A stretch of DNA of 64,000 nt from Mogibacterium diversum_A (GTDB lineage Bacteria > Bacillota > Clostridia > Peptostreptococcales > Anaerovoracaceae), in contig NZ_CALIZG010000012.1 in assembly GCF_938028775.1 (NCBI RefSeq), forward strand, positions 1 to 64,000, written 5' to 3'. Numbering within the stretch: position 1 is the stretch's first letter; each line of letters begins with the position of its first letter. Shown one piece after another: positions 43,087 to 52,198 of this stretch. The position numbers and the translations under genes are program-made. The notes under the pieces were generated by a model that did not search any database, was not told where the DNA came from, and saw only the letters and a list, made by a program, of their open reading frames with translations.

Positions 43087-44490
43087 ATGCTTAAAACGAT
43101 TGTTTCTTACAACGACATGATTAATGCATTCATTTGGGGTGTGCCCTCGATGAGCTGGATTTTGGTAGTCGGAATTTGGCTGACGCTCAGCACGCGTTTT
43201 ATTCAGTTCAGAAAATTCGGATATACACTTAAGCACACTTTCGGTGCTATGTTCGATAAAAAGGAAGCGGGAGATGGAGCGCTTACTTCATTCCAGTCCG
43301 TATGTACCGCGCTGGCGGGAACCGTTGGAACTGGTAACATTGCGGGTGTTGCGGGAGCTATCGCTTTAGGCGGACCAGGAGCTGTTTTCTGGATGTGGCT
43401 CTCTGCACTTCTAGGTATGTGCACAAAGTTCGCTGAGGTTACGCTAGCGGTACACTTTAGAGAGCGTAATAATCATGGAGACTGGGTTGGCGGCCCTATG
43501 TATTACATAAAGAATGGTCTCAGCAAGAGATGGAGCTGGTTAGCGATTTTGTACTCGACATTTGGAGTGCTTACGGTATTCGGCACAGGTAACGCAACTC
43601 AGGTTAACACTATTACGACAGCTATCGATTCAGCATTAACATCGACAGGTGCATTTAAGCATGGTCTTCCATCGGGGGTCAACCTCGGTATCGGCATAGC
43701 TATTACACTGCTTGTTCTGGTTATACTAATCGGAGGAATAAAACGTATCGGGCGTGTAACGGAGAAGCTAGTTCCATTCATGGCGCTTTACTACATAATC
43801 TTTGGACTTCTAGTAGTTATTCTGAATTACAAGAATGTTCCAGGCGTTTTCAGAGATATATTTGAAGGTGCGTTTGCACCAAGGGCTATAACAGGCGGTG
43901 TTGTGGGCTCTATGTTTATAGCTATGAGGAGAGGTGTTTCGAGAGGTATATTCTCAAATGAAGCAGGTCTTGGTACTGGTTCAATCGCTCACTCTTCAGC
44001 TGAAGTGGATCACCCTGTGCAGCAGGGATTATGGGGAATATTCGAGGTATTTGCAGACACAATCGTAATCTGCACGATTACGGCCCTCGTAATTCTCTGT
44101 AGTGGGGTGAAGATCAATTATGGTAAGACCGCAGGTGCAGAGCTCACCATCTCAGGATTCACAGCGACATTTGGAGGCTGGGTTTCAGTAATGTTGGCCG
44201 TAGCGCTTTGCTGCTTTGCTTTCTCGACAATATTAGGTTGGGGATTGTACGGTTCTAGATGTATAGAATTCTTGTTAGGAAAAGGTGCAATAAAGCCATT
44301 CATCGTTGTTTATTCGCTAGTGGCAATTGTCGGAGCAACTATGGACCTCGGGCTGATTTGGAACATCGCCGACACGTTTAACGGACTGATGGTAATTCCA
44401 AACTTAATCGCAGTCCTACTCTTATCAGGTACGGTCATCAGGCTTACAAAGGACTATTTCAGTAAAGAAAAGTCTGCTAAATATATTTGA
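43087..44490 (+). CDS. alanine/glycine:cation symporter (AGCS family)
   Basis: A 467-residue Na+/alanine or glycine symporter with about 11 helices. Diagnostic parts are SFQSVCTALAGTVGTGNIAGVAGAIALGGPGAVFWMW and the helix 8 region RRGVSRGIFSNEAGLGTGSIAHS. The start has AAGGAG upstream. The gene has its own terminator. A possible promoter is TTGATG (43035) with TATTTT (43059), 18 bases apart. Confidence 0.94.
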   Translation: MLKTIVSYNDMINAFIWGVPSMSWILVVGIWLTLSTRFIQFRKFGYTLKHTFGAMFDKKEAGDGALTSFQSVCTALAGTVGTGNIAGVAGAIALGGPGAVFWMWLSALLGMCTKFAEVTLAVHFRERNNHGDWVGGPMYYIKNGLSKRWSWLAILYSTFGVLTVFGTGNATQVNTITTAIDSALTSTGAFKHGLPSGVNLGIGIAITLLVLVILIGGIKRIGRVTEKLVPFMALYYIIFGLLVVILNYKNVPGVFRDIFEGAFAPRAITGGVVGSMFIAMRRGVSRGIFSNEAGLGTGSIAHSSAEVDHPVQQGLWGIFEVFADTIVICTITALVILCSGVKINYGKTAGAELTISGFTATFGGWVSVMLAVALCCFAFSTILGWGLYGSRCIEFLLGKGAIKPFIVVYSLVAIVGATMDLGLIWNIADTFNGLMVIPNLIAVLLLSGTVIRLTKDYFSKEKSAKYI

Positions 44491-44517
44491 TTTTACAAGT
44501 ACATAAGAACATTATAA

Positions 44518-44549
44518 AGACTCTCGTCCGAAAGGGCGAGAGTCTTTGT
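44518..44549 (+). terminator. terminator after the AGCS gene
   Basis: AGACTCTCG (44518-44526) pairs perfectly with CGAGAGTCT (44537-44545), followed by TTGTC. Confidence 0.85.
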
Positions 44550-44587
44550 CGTAATAACGAAATCTCTCAAAAATACGAATTTTAGTG

Positions 44588-44710
44588 TATAATACAGTGA
44601 AGTAACCGCTGGTTGCAACCGTGAGTTGACAAATTTCCAAGTGTAGTTGGTGGTGATGGTGATATCGCTACCATAAAATAAAACCATAGAACGCAGCTGC
44701 TCTATGAAGT
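44588..44710 (+). other. possible structured leader RNA before the XRE regulator
   Basis: After a TATAAT (44588-44593) there are two hairpins: GGTGGTGAT/ATCGCTACC with G-U pairs at about 44650-44673, and CATAGA/TCTATG at about 44685-44706 with an inner GCAGCTGC. No T run or known riboswitch core was recognised. It may be a leader of the regulator gene or a short RNA; support is weak because the -35 is poor. Confidence 0.3.
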
Positions 44711-44755
44711 GAAAATTGAAAATGAGAAAGAAACTCTAAAGAAGTTCTAATGGAT

Positions 44756-44785
44756 TTGGAAATTTAAAGGCTTCATATCTATAAT
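44756..44785 (+). promoter_or_regulatory. promoter of the XRE regulator gene
   Basis: TTGGAA (44756-44761) and a consensus TATAAT (44780-44785) are 18 bases apart. The ATG follows 27 bases after the -10. Confidence 0.65.
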
Positions 44786-44812
44786 ATAGTATGGAGTCAA
44801 TAGGAGGGTATT

Positions 44813-45814
44813 ATGATAATTTCAGAAAAGATAATGAGCCTACGCAAGCAGTATGGTTGGAGTCAGGAAGAGCTGGCTGATCTAGTAGGTGTATCGAGAC
44901 AGTCCGTATCTAAATGGGAATCTGCAGCCTCGATGCCAGATATACAGAAGATAATTAAACTGAGCGAAGTGTTCGGAGTGTCGGTAGACTATCTTCTTAA
45001 GGATGAGATGGATTTGCCAGAAAGTTCAAAAGTCGCTAGCACTACAGATATAGGAACAGATAATGACAATCACATTAGGACTGTATCGCTTGAAGAAGCC
45101 AATGATTATATGGCTGATACAGAAAAGCATGCGGCAAGAATTGCCGGGGCTGTGTCACTGTTTATTCTATCTCCGGTACCAAACCTCATAGTCGAAGCGA
45201 TGGGAAGAGCAAATGATGGCGATATGCTTGAGCGTCTATCAATAGCTGTGTTATGCTTGCTGATCGGTGCAGGCGTTGCGTTATGCGTGATATCGGGCTT
45301 CGGTATGTCGAAATATGAATATCTGTCAAAAGAACATATAAAGCTTGGATATGGAGTTGAGGCAGCCTTTAAGCGTAAATATGAGCCGTTTAGACAGTTT
45401 ATGGGACAGCGAATAGCAGGAGGCGTATTCCTTTGTATAGTCGGAGCTCTGCCAAGTATTCTCTTTGATGATAGCGATAAATATGCTTCTGGTCTAGCGA
45501 AAATTTCGGCACCGATTATGCTGGTTATGGTTGCGGCTGCAGTATATATGTTCGTAAAAGTGGGAATAATAAGTAGTGGCTATAGTAAGCTTTTCCAAGA
45601 AGATGATTATACACCGGAGCACAAGCGTGTTGAGCAGAAGATGGAGCCATTTGCCGGTATTTACTGGATTGCTGTAGCATTCATATACCTAATACCAGGA
45701 TTTTTACTAGGTTATTGGAATAAGACATGGATTATATGGCCAGTTGCAGGGGTGATTTACGGAATTATCTATAAGCTATATGAGATGTATTTAAAGAGAA
45801 AGTTCGATAAGTAA
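44813..45814 (+). CDS. XRE-family regulator with C-terminal membrane domain
   Basis: A 333-residue protein. Residues 1-62 are a Cro/C1-type HTH (RKQYGWSQEELADLVGVSRQSVSKWESAASMPDIQKIIKLSEVFGVSVDYLL). The remainder has four hydrophobic segments in two pairs (about 112-170 and 202-320), so the regulator is probably membrane-tethered. Such proteins in Clostridia sense envelope or small-molecule signals. It has its own promoter and terminator; its target is unknown. AGGAGGG precedes the ATG. Confidence 0.88.
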   Translation: MIISEKIMSLRKQYGWSQEELADLVGVSRQSVSKWESAASMPDIQKIIKLSEVFGVSVDYLLKDEMDLPESSKVASTTDIGTDNDNHIRTVSLEEANDYMADTEKHAARIAGAVSLFILSPVPNLIVEAMGRANDGDMLERLSIAVLCLLIGAGVALCVISGFGMSKYEYLSKEHIKLGYGVEAAFKRKYEPFRQFMGQRIAGGVFLCIVGALPSILFDDSDKYASGLAKISAPIMLVMVAAAVYMFVKVGIISSGYSKLFQEDDYTPEHKRVEQKMEPFAGIYWIAVAFIYLIPGFLLGYWNKTWIIWPVAGVIYGIIYKLYEMYLKRKFDK

Positions 45815-45854
45815 GCCTCTGCCAAGAAAACAATTAGTTAAGTGAACGAGATAT

Positions 45855-45893
45855 AAAAACTCCCTTTGAAGGATAACCTCAAAGGGAGTTTTG
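45855..45893. terminator. bidirectional terminator between the XRE gene and brnQ
   Basis: AAAACTCCCTTTGA pairs perfectly with TCAAAGGGAGTTTT over a 9-base loop. A and T flanks suit both converging genes. Confidence 0.9.
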
Positions 45894-45921
45894 TTTTGCT
45901 GTTAAGTTAATATGAATTAGA

Positions 45922-47280
45922 TTAAGCTGCTGCTTGACCCTTATCTGACTTCAGTGCATAAAGCACAAGTCCTACTACGAATCCAACTACAGCAGGTACA
46001 ACCCAGTCCATTCCGATATCAGACAGTGGTAGGAAACCACCAACTGACTTTATGAATCCTTCTAGGTGAAGTGCTGAAACGGTTGCTGGAGGTAAACTCT
46101 TTATACCGTCAAATAAAGCAGGTACCATAGTGAATCCGATAGACCATCTGTAAACTGTTGAATGATAGTTGAACAGTCCACCGATGAGGCTGACCAGTAT
46201 GATAACGATAGTTAGCGGATATAAGAACATCAGTACTGGTATCGAGTAAGCGATTATCTTAACCAGTCCAAAGTTTGCAAATGTGAACGAGATGAGTGTG
46301 AATACTACCGCCCAAGCCTTGTACGAAAGCTTGTTAGGGAACATCTCGCCAAATGTCTCTGCACATGCAGTTACAAGTCCGATAGCGGTCTTGAGACACG
46401 CAAGTGTGATCATTAAAGCTAGGAATACTCCGCCTACACCGCCAAAGTAGTGGCTAGCGAGCTTGTTGAGAAGTGTTCCGCCATCTGGCTGTACTTCGAA
46501 TATTCCTCTTGACTGAGCACCTGCAACTACTAGAGCTAGGTAGATAACAGCCATAAGGAGCGCGCATCCTACACCAGCAAGTGCTGTGGACTTAGCTATG
46601 TTCTTAGGCTCTTTTACACCTAGATTTCTAACTGCATTGATTATGATGATTCCAAATGCAAGTGATGCAAGAGCATCCATTGTGTTATATCCTTCGAGGA
46701 ATCCTCTGAAGAATGGGTGAGCAACGTACTCTCCTGTTGGAGCAGCGCTTGAAACAGAACCCATCGGCTTAACGAAGCACATAACGACTAGAACCGCAAG
46801 GAATGCGAGGAATAGTGGGTTGAGAACCTTACCAACGTTAGTAAGGATGTTCGACGGTCTTAACGCAAAGAATAGAACTACTGCGAAGAAGCACAGGGAG
46901 AAAACTCCAAGTACAACTGGAGAGTCCTTACCAACCACAGGAACTACTCCGACAGAGTAAGGTACAGTTGCGGTTCTAGGAAGCGCGAAGAACGGTCCTA
47001 TAGTAAGGTATAGTAGACACGTAAAGAACAAGCTGTACGGTCTCGACACCTTGCATCCTAGGTCATAGAGACCCTCACTACGTGATAAGGAAATCGCAAT
47101 AATACCGAGCAATGGCAATCCTACTCCTGTAATGATGAACCCGAAAGTTGCCGCTGCTGTGTGACTGCCTGCCATCTGTCCCATGAGTGCTGGGAATATC
47201 AGATTACCTGCTCCGAAGAATAGTCCGAAGAGGAGTGAGGCTAGAACTACATATTCCTTCATAGTGAATTTCTTATCCAT
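45922..47280 (-). CDS. brnQ: branched-chain amino-acid transporter BrnQ
   Basis: A 452-residue LIVCS-family Na+ (or H+) symporter for Leu, Ile and Val with about 12 helices. LFGLFFGAGNLIFPALMGQMAG near the N-terminus is the family signature. AAAGGGG precedes the ATG on the minus strand. It is monocistronic. Confidence 0.94.
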   Translation of the reverse strand: MDKKFTMKEYVVLASLLFGLFFGAGNLIFPALMGQMAGSHTAAATFGFIITGVGLPLLGIIAISLSRSEGLYDLGCKVSRPYSLFFTCLLYLTIGPFFALPRTATVPYSVGVVPVVGKDSPVVLGVFSLCFFAVVLFFALRPSNILTNVGKVLNPLFLAFLAVLVVMCFVKPMGSVSSAAPTGEYVAHPFFRGFLEGYNTMDALASLAFGIIIINAVRNLGVKEPKNIAKSTALAGVGCALLMAVIYLALVVAGAQSRGIFEVQPDGGTLLNKLASHYFGGVGGVFLALMITLACLKTAIGLVTACAETFGEMFPNKLSYKAWAVVFTLISFTFANFGLVKIIAYSIPVLMFLYPLTIVIILVSLIGGLFNYHSTVYRWSIGFTMVPALFDGIKSLPPATVSALHLEGFIKSVGGFLPLSDIGMDWVVPAVVGFVVGLVLYALKSDKGQAAA

Positions 47281-47529
47281 TTTTTGTCCCCTTTTTCAAA
47301 TAATTTGTATAAATTTAATAAAGAGCATAGCATGTTTTATTAAAAATCACAACATATTTTTGGTATTTTTAAAATTTAAACAATACAAAAAAGCATTAAA
47401 AAAGCTCAGATGCATTGAAAATTAAACGTTTATAGAGAGTGTACAAATTTTCGAAATTAGCTAGCAAACAATTAAACGATATAAGATAGATTGATATCGT
47501 TTGATTATAAATCTAAATGGTAAACTTAA
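47281..47529. other. AT-rich divergent intergenic region
   Basis: This lies between brnQ (minus) and the ECF operon control region. It is very AT-rich, and nothing beyond the regulatory sites that follow can be supported. Confidence 0.45.
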
Positions 47530-47557
47530 TTCGAATAATATTGCATTATTATTCGAA
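47530..47557. promoter_or_regulatory. perfect 11-bp-arm palindrome around the ECF operon -35
   Basis: TTCGAATAATA (47530-47540) and TATTATTCGAA (47547-47557) flank TTGCAT, which is the -35 hexamer of the predicted promoter. A protein bound here would block RNA polymerase. Confidence 0.6.
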
Positions 47558-47569
47558 CAAGAATATACT
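47541..47569 (+). promoter_or_regulatory. promoter of the ECF/ABC operon
   Basis: TTGCAT (47541-47546) and TATACT (47564-47569) are 17 bases apart, with the start near 47576. The leader to the first gene is about 165 bases and includes operator sites B and C. Confidence 0.6.
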
Positions 47570-47577
47570 AATACTGT

Positions 47578-47595
47578 AGTTAGTCTAATCTAACT
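47578..47595. promoter_or_regulatory. operator site B (AGTTAG-N6-CTAACT)
   Basis: The half-sites flank TCTAAT and begin just after the predicted transcription start. Sites A (18396) and C (47652) are identical in half-sites and spacing. Confidence 0.65.
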
Positions 47596-47651
47596 TACTG
47601 CAAATCAAAACTCGTGTATGTTACTTTTGTTTCAGTACCCACATGCATTTG

Positions 47652-47669
47652 AGTTAGATAGTACTAACT
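47652..47669. promoter_or_regulatory. operator site C (AGTTAG-N6-CTAACT)
   Basis: The half-sites flank ATAGTA. The centre is 74 bases from that of site B, close to seven helical turns, so the two sites could be bound cooperatively on one DNA face. Confidence 0.6.
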
Positions 47670-47739
47670 AAATTTTACAGTATTCTTTCCCTCATTATGT
47701 ATAGCATGAAAGAGAACATTAATGTTTCAGGAGATAATG

Positions 47740-48465
47740 ATGACTGAACTTACTTTAGCAGAACAGGTGAATAATGAGGATGGGAGACATCTTAACCGAA
47801 GAAAGATTAACCCGCTTACATTAATTATCATCAATGCAGTTCTTCCAGTTGTAACGATGTTCTTCCCCACTGATAAAAGCATAATCATCGGACTATGTCT
47901 AGGGTATACGGCGTTACTCATCGCTCGCAGATATAAGACTGCTCTTAAGACTCTTATATGGGTAGGGGTAGGGGTTCTGCTTATCCTTTTAAATAGCTTC
48001 TATATTAAGAGTAGCATTTTGGGAATGATGATCAACATGACTGTCTACTTTACACCGTGCATACTAATCGCGGTATTGATAGTCACCGATTATAATTCAT
48101 CGGAAATACTCTCTGCTCTGCAGAGACTACATCTGCCAAAGATATTTATCATCGGACTTACTATCACTATCAGGTATATTCCGACTTTTAGAAGAGAATT
48201 TCGCATAATCAAGCAAGCTATGAATATCAGAGGAGTTGAATTCTCGGTTAAATATCCATTAAGGACCTTCGAGTACTTGCTCGTACCACAGCTTTTTAGA
48301 TGCGAGAGCTTAAGCGCAGAGCTGACAGCAGCAGGGCTCACGAAAGGGATTGCTACAGAGGAGAAGCGGACGAGCTATTTTGATAATCGATTTCATGGAG
48401 TGGATTACATGATGTTTGCAATCGGAGGAGTAGGAATGGTCTTAATCATCGGAGGCTTAATATGA
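47740..48465 (+). CDS. ECF transporter T component (EcfT)
   Basis: A 241-residue CbiQ/EcfT-family transmembrane scaffold with about five helices. EcfT links the two ATPases to the substrate-specific S component. The cytoplasmic coupling part is RYIPTFRREFRIIKQAMNIRG, with conserved Arg and Ala residues. I chose the ATG at 47740 because CAGGAG then has 6-base spacing. The stop overlaps the next gene by 4 bases. Confidence 0.87.
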   Translation: MTELTLAEQVNNEDGRHLNRRKINPLTLIIINAVLPVVTMFFPTDKSIIIGLCLGYTALLIARRYKTALKTLIWVGVGVLLILLNSFYIKSSILGMMINMTVYFTPCILIAVLIVTDYNSSEILSALQRLHLPKIFIIGLTITIRYIPTFRREFRIIKQAMNIRGVEFSVKYPLRTFEYLLVPQLFRCESLSAELTAAGLTKGIATEEKRTSYFDNRFHGVDYMMFAIGGVGMVLIIGGLI

Positions 48466-49871
48466 AGGATGTCATGGAGGCGAGAAATCTGACATTCGCT
48501 TATGAAGGTGAGCATATACCCGTACTTGAAGATGTGAACTTTTCAATTGCAGAAGGTAGCATAGTATTTATCTCCGGACTTAGTGGCTCAGGAAAATCCA
48601 CATTAATCAATGTAATAAACGGCCTTATTCCAGAGATTATAGACGGGAAGCTACGCGGAGAACTGCTTATAGGCGGGAAAAGTAGCGTGACGATGACCGA
48701 GCGAAGCATGCTTATCGGAAATGTATTTCAAAATCCGAGGAGTCAATTCTTTACAACTAATACGACTGCGGAGCTCGTATTTGCGATGGAGAATTTCGGC
48801 GTATCGAAGCCGGAGATGGAGCGACGGCTTAAGGCTTTGGTTAAGAAATATAAGCTAGAGTACCTTCTCGATAGAGATATCTATGAACTTTCCTCTGGAG
48901 AAAGGCAGATGCTAGCACTGATGTCAGCCCTGATTATGAATCCTCATATAGTGATATTCGATGAACCGTCTGCAAATCTCGACTACGGAAACGCTATGAG
49001 GTTAAGAAGGCAGATTGAAGAACTGAAGAGTGAGGGGATTACCGTGCTAGTAGCAGACCATCGATGTTTCTATCTGCGTGGACTTGTAGACAAGGTGCTG
49101 CTTCTTAACGATAATACGGTAACGGAGTATGAAAGTGAAGAGGCTTACTTCAGTAGTGATTACGCGGCGAGAGCTGTAAAGCTCTTTGACGAGAAATATG
49201 AAAGCAGACTAATCGCAAGGGCAGGCCCTGTAGATGTAAGAATAGAGAACGTTTCTTACAAGGGAATCCTGCAAGGGGTGAGTGCTGAGTTTAGGCGCGG
49301 TGAAATCTCAACCATCGTAGGGGTAAATGGTGCAGGTAAGACCACACTTGCTAGACTCATCTCTCTCGTCGTTAAACCAGATGATGGCATCGTTGAGACT
49401 GAAGGTCAGGCTCTGTATATAATGCAGGATGCGGATTATCAGCTGTTTGGAGCATCTTGCATAAAGGAACTTGAGATCAGCAGTAGGGATGAAGAACTCA
49501 ATACTGAAGCACTGAAAGCTCTAAATCTATATGAATTTAGAGATGCTCATCCGTACAGCCTTAGCGGTGGTCAGAAGCAGCGATTACAGATGGCGATAAG
49601 CAGGGTGAGTCAAAACAAGGTAATAATCCTAGACGAACCGACTAGCGGTCTCGACAAAAGGTCGATGCATCGTGTTGTAGATCAACTTGAATCGATGAAG
49701 CGAAACCACACTATCATAATTATCTCTCATGATTATGAGTTTATAAGAAACATTTCAGATAGAATTTTCTATCTCGAGGATGGGCGTATAAGGGGAAATT
49801 TTTATTTGGACGAGGATAACATAAGTCAGTTAAATAAAACTTTTGAAGAAATGGAGGCTTTTTATGAATAA
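48462..49871 (+). CDS. ECF transporter ATPase with two fused ABC domains
   Basis: A 469-residue energy-coupling ATPase in which both nucleotide-binding domains sit in one chain. Domain 1 has GLSGSGKST (about 39-47), LSSGERQ and Walker B IVIFDEPSANLD. Domain 2 has GVNGAGKTT (about 288-296), LSGGQKQR and VIILDEPTSGLD. Residues at the junction are poorly conserved. It works with the T and S components encoded on either side; overlaps imply coupled translation. Confidence 0.9.
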   Translation: MKDVMEARNLTFAYEGEHIPVLEDVNFSIAEGSIVFISGLSGSGKSTLINVINGLIPEIIDGKLRGELLIGGKSSVTMTERSMLIGNVFQNPRSQFFTTNTTAELVFAMENFGVSKPEMERRLKALVKKYKLEYLLDRDIYELSSGERQMLALMSALIMNPHIVIFDEPSANLDYGNAMRLRRQIEELKSEGITVLVADHRCFYLRGLVDKVLLLNDNTVTEYESEEAYFSSDYAARAVKLFDEKYESRLIARAGPVDVRIENVSYKGILQGVSAEFRRGEISTIVGVNGAGKTTLARLISLVVKPDDGIVETEGQALYIMQDADYQLFGASCIKELEISSRDEELNTEALKALNLYEFRDAHPYSLSGGQKQRLQMAISRVSQNKVIILDEPTSGLDKRSMHRVVDQLESMKRNHTIIIISHDYEFIRNISDRIFYLEDGRIRGNFYLDEDNISQLNKTFEEMEAFYE

Positions 49872-50454
49872 TAAGCTTAAGACTAAGGATTTTATACTCA
49901 TTGCGCTGCTGACAGCCGTGTACATGATTATCTACATGGTATCGATGCTCGTAATCACCCCGCTTGGAGCACTCGGACACTCGGTAAGCCCGGGGATATG
50001 CGCTATTTTCTCTGGAACCGTCATATATTTTATGGCAAAGAAGCTCGGTAAGATGTGGCAGTACACGATTATGACGGTGCTCGTTATGGCGTGCTTTACA
50101 CTTATGGGTGGCGGTTATATACCATGGTATATAACGTCAATTGGTATGGCTATAATTGCCGACTTCATCGCTTCAAGGAAAGGTAAAGAGGTTAGTCCTC
50201 ACAGGGTTGCTATCGCATCTGGAGTTCTGCACGTAGGACAGGCTTGGGGTGCAATTATCCCTGCAAGCTTCTTTGTCAGCCGATACAAAAGCTATTGGAT
50301 GCAGAAAGGGCAAACTGAAGCTGAGATGAACAATTACATCAAGTATACCGCAGGCACGTGGGGCGTGATATCGACAGCTGTTGTATTCGTGATGGCGGTG
50401 ATAGGAGCTTATCTCGGATATCTGATACTCAGAAAGCACTTTAAGGAGGCTTAG
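49864..50454 (+). CDS. ECF transporter S component (MptD/Trep_Strep type)
   Basis: A 196-residue substrate-binding membrane protein with about six helices. Features such as LKTKDFILIALLTAVYMIIYMV and MWQYTIMTVLVMACFTLMGGGY match the Trep_Strep / MptD family of S components, whose ligand is not established. I chose the ATG at 49864 with GGAGG, which overlaps the ATPase gene by 8 bases. The following two genes encode ABC proteins similar to siderophore importers, so an iron or cofactor ligand is possible. Confidence 0.78.
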   Translation: MNNKLKTKDFILIALLTAVYMIIYMVSMLVITPLGALGHSVSPGICAIFSGTVIYFMAKKLGKMWQYTIMTVLVMACFTLMGGGYIPWYITSIGMAIIADFIASRKGKEVSPHRVAIASGVLHVGQAWGAIIPASFFVSRYKSYWMQKGQTEAEMNNYIKYTAGTWGVISTAVVFVMAVIGAYLGYLILRKHFKEA

Positions 50455-50455
50455 A

Positions 50456-52198
50456 ATGTGTGTATTTAAAAAACTATTTAGCTATGCGGAAGACCGTAAA
50501 GGATGCATGGTAGCAGCTTTGCTACTATCTGCCGTAGCGACGATTCTGTCGTTCATTCCGTATTATTTTCTATGGAAAATGCTTCATGAGATAACAGTAG
50601 ATGCAGACTATTCGAGGATTAGCAAGCTGTCGTATCTGATATTTGCAACGACAATCCTATACATGTTCACGTATATCGCAGCGCTCATGTGTAGCCATCT
50701 ATTTGCTTTCAGACTGGAAACGAACATGAAGAAGAAGGGGCTAAATGCTCTTCTCGACGGATCGTTCTCGTTCTTCGACATGAACTCATCTGGAAAGACT
50801 AGAAAAATTATAGATGACAATTCAGGAAATACGCACACAATAGTAGCGCATATACTGCCTGATTCCGTAAATGCAGTGCTGTTCCCTATATGCCTGCTGG
50901 TACTCTCGTTCATGGTGAGTAAGTACGTAGGTATCCTGATTGTTGCGGCGGTAATTGCGGCGAGCATCTGCTTTAAATTCATGTATTCTGACTCAGATAT
51001 GATGAAAGAGTACATGGGTGCACTAGACGATATTAACTCGGAGACGGTCGAGTATGTGCGCGGCATACAGGTAATCAAGATATTTAATATGGTTATTGAA
51101 TCATTTGAGCGTCTGTACAAGTCGATAATCAGATACTCTGAGGTTGTTAACAAGGAATGCCAGATGTGTAGAAGACCATACGTTATATTTCAGGTGTGCA
51201 TGCTTTCTCTATCAGCACTAATTGTACCGGTTGCATATATCGCGATGCCAATATCACCACAAGCTAGTGAGACAATCAGCCTGGTTGTGTTCTTCGCAGC
51301 TTTTTCGGGGCTTCTGATGAGTGCCTTTATGAAGGTCATGTTTTTCAGTAAGAATTTTGAGATGGCTAACGATGCAATCAGCAAGCTGGAATCGCTATTT
51401 GACGAGATGGATAAGAACAAGCTAGCACATGGAGATGTCTCAGAAATGGCAAATCATGATATAGAGTTTGAAAGAGTTACATTTAGATATGAAGAGGGTG
51501 TAGATGTTCTAACAGACTTCAGTCTTAAACTTGAGAGCGGTAAGAAATATGCTCTTGTGGGATCATCTGGTAGTGGCAAATCCACTATAGCCAAGCTAAT
51601 TTCTGGCTTCTACCCGGTATCTAGTGGGGAACTAAAAATCGGTGGATTGGACATCCCAAAGTATAAGAGAGAGACACTGGAGCATGAAATTGCCTTCGTA
51701 TTCCAAAATGCTAAGCTATTTAAAACCAGCATCTATGAAAATGTAAAAATTGGAAGACCTGATGCATCACGTGAAGAAGTTATAAAAGCGCTTGACCTTG
51801 CAATGTGCGGAAGTATTCTTGATAAGTTTGAAACGCGCGAGGATACGATAATAGGAGCAAAAGGGGTTCATCTATCTGGCGGTGAGACGCAGAGGATTGC
51901 AATAGCTAGGGCAATTCTAAAGGACGCTCCGATAATAATCCTCGATGAGGCGAGTGCTGCCAGCGACCCGGAAAATGAGTATGAGATGCAGCAGGCTTTT
52001 TCGAAGTTAATGGAAGGTAAGACAGTAATCATGATAGCGCACAGGCTTTCAAGTATCAGGAATGTAGATGAGATATTGGTTGTAGAGGACGGAAAAGTCA
52101 CTGAACGTGGTTCTCATGATGAACTTATCGCAAAGGATAGCAAGTACAAGAATCTGCAGAATCTATACAACCAGGCTAACGAATGGAGGCTATCATAA
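50456..52198 (+). CDS. ABC transporter ATP-binding/permease protein, first half-transporter
   Basis: A 580-residue half-transporter with six helices (about 15-310) and an ATPase domain. Walker A is GSSGSGKST, the signature LSGGETQR, and Walker B runs into DEASAASDPENE, a variant recalled from the YbtP/IrtA group of siderophore importers with an exporter fold. AAGGAGG overlaps the end of the S-component gene. It forms a heterodimer with the next protein. Import or export is unproven. Confidence 0.85.
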   Translation: MCVFKKLFSYAEDRKGCMVAALLLSAVATILSFIPYYFLWKMLHEITVDADYSRISKLSYLIFATTILYMFTYIAALMCSHLFAFRLETNMKKKGLNALLDGSFSFFDMNSSGKTRKIIDDNSGNTHTIVAHILPDSVNAVLFPICLLVLSFMVSKYVGILIVAAVIAASICFKFMYSDSDMMKEYMGALDDINSETVEYVRGIQVIKIFNMVIESFERLYKSIIRYSEVVNKECQMCRRPYVIFQVCMLSLSALIVPVAYIAMPISPQASETISLVVFFAAFSGLLMSAFMKVMFFSKNFEMANDAISKLESLFDEMDKNKLAHGDVSEMANHDIEFERVTFRYEEGVDVLTDFSLKLESGKKYALVGSSGSGKSTIAKLISGFYPVSSGELKIGGLDIPKYKRETLEHEIAFVFQNAKLFKTSIYENVKIGRPDASREEVIKALDLAMCGSILDKFETREDTIIGAKGVHLSGGETQRIAIARAILKDAPIIILDEASAASDPENEYEMQQAFSKLMEGKTVIMIAHRLSSIRNVDEILVVEDGKVTERGSHDELIAKDSKYKNLQNLYNQANEWRLS

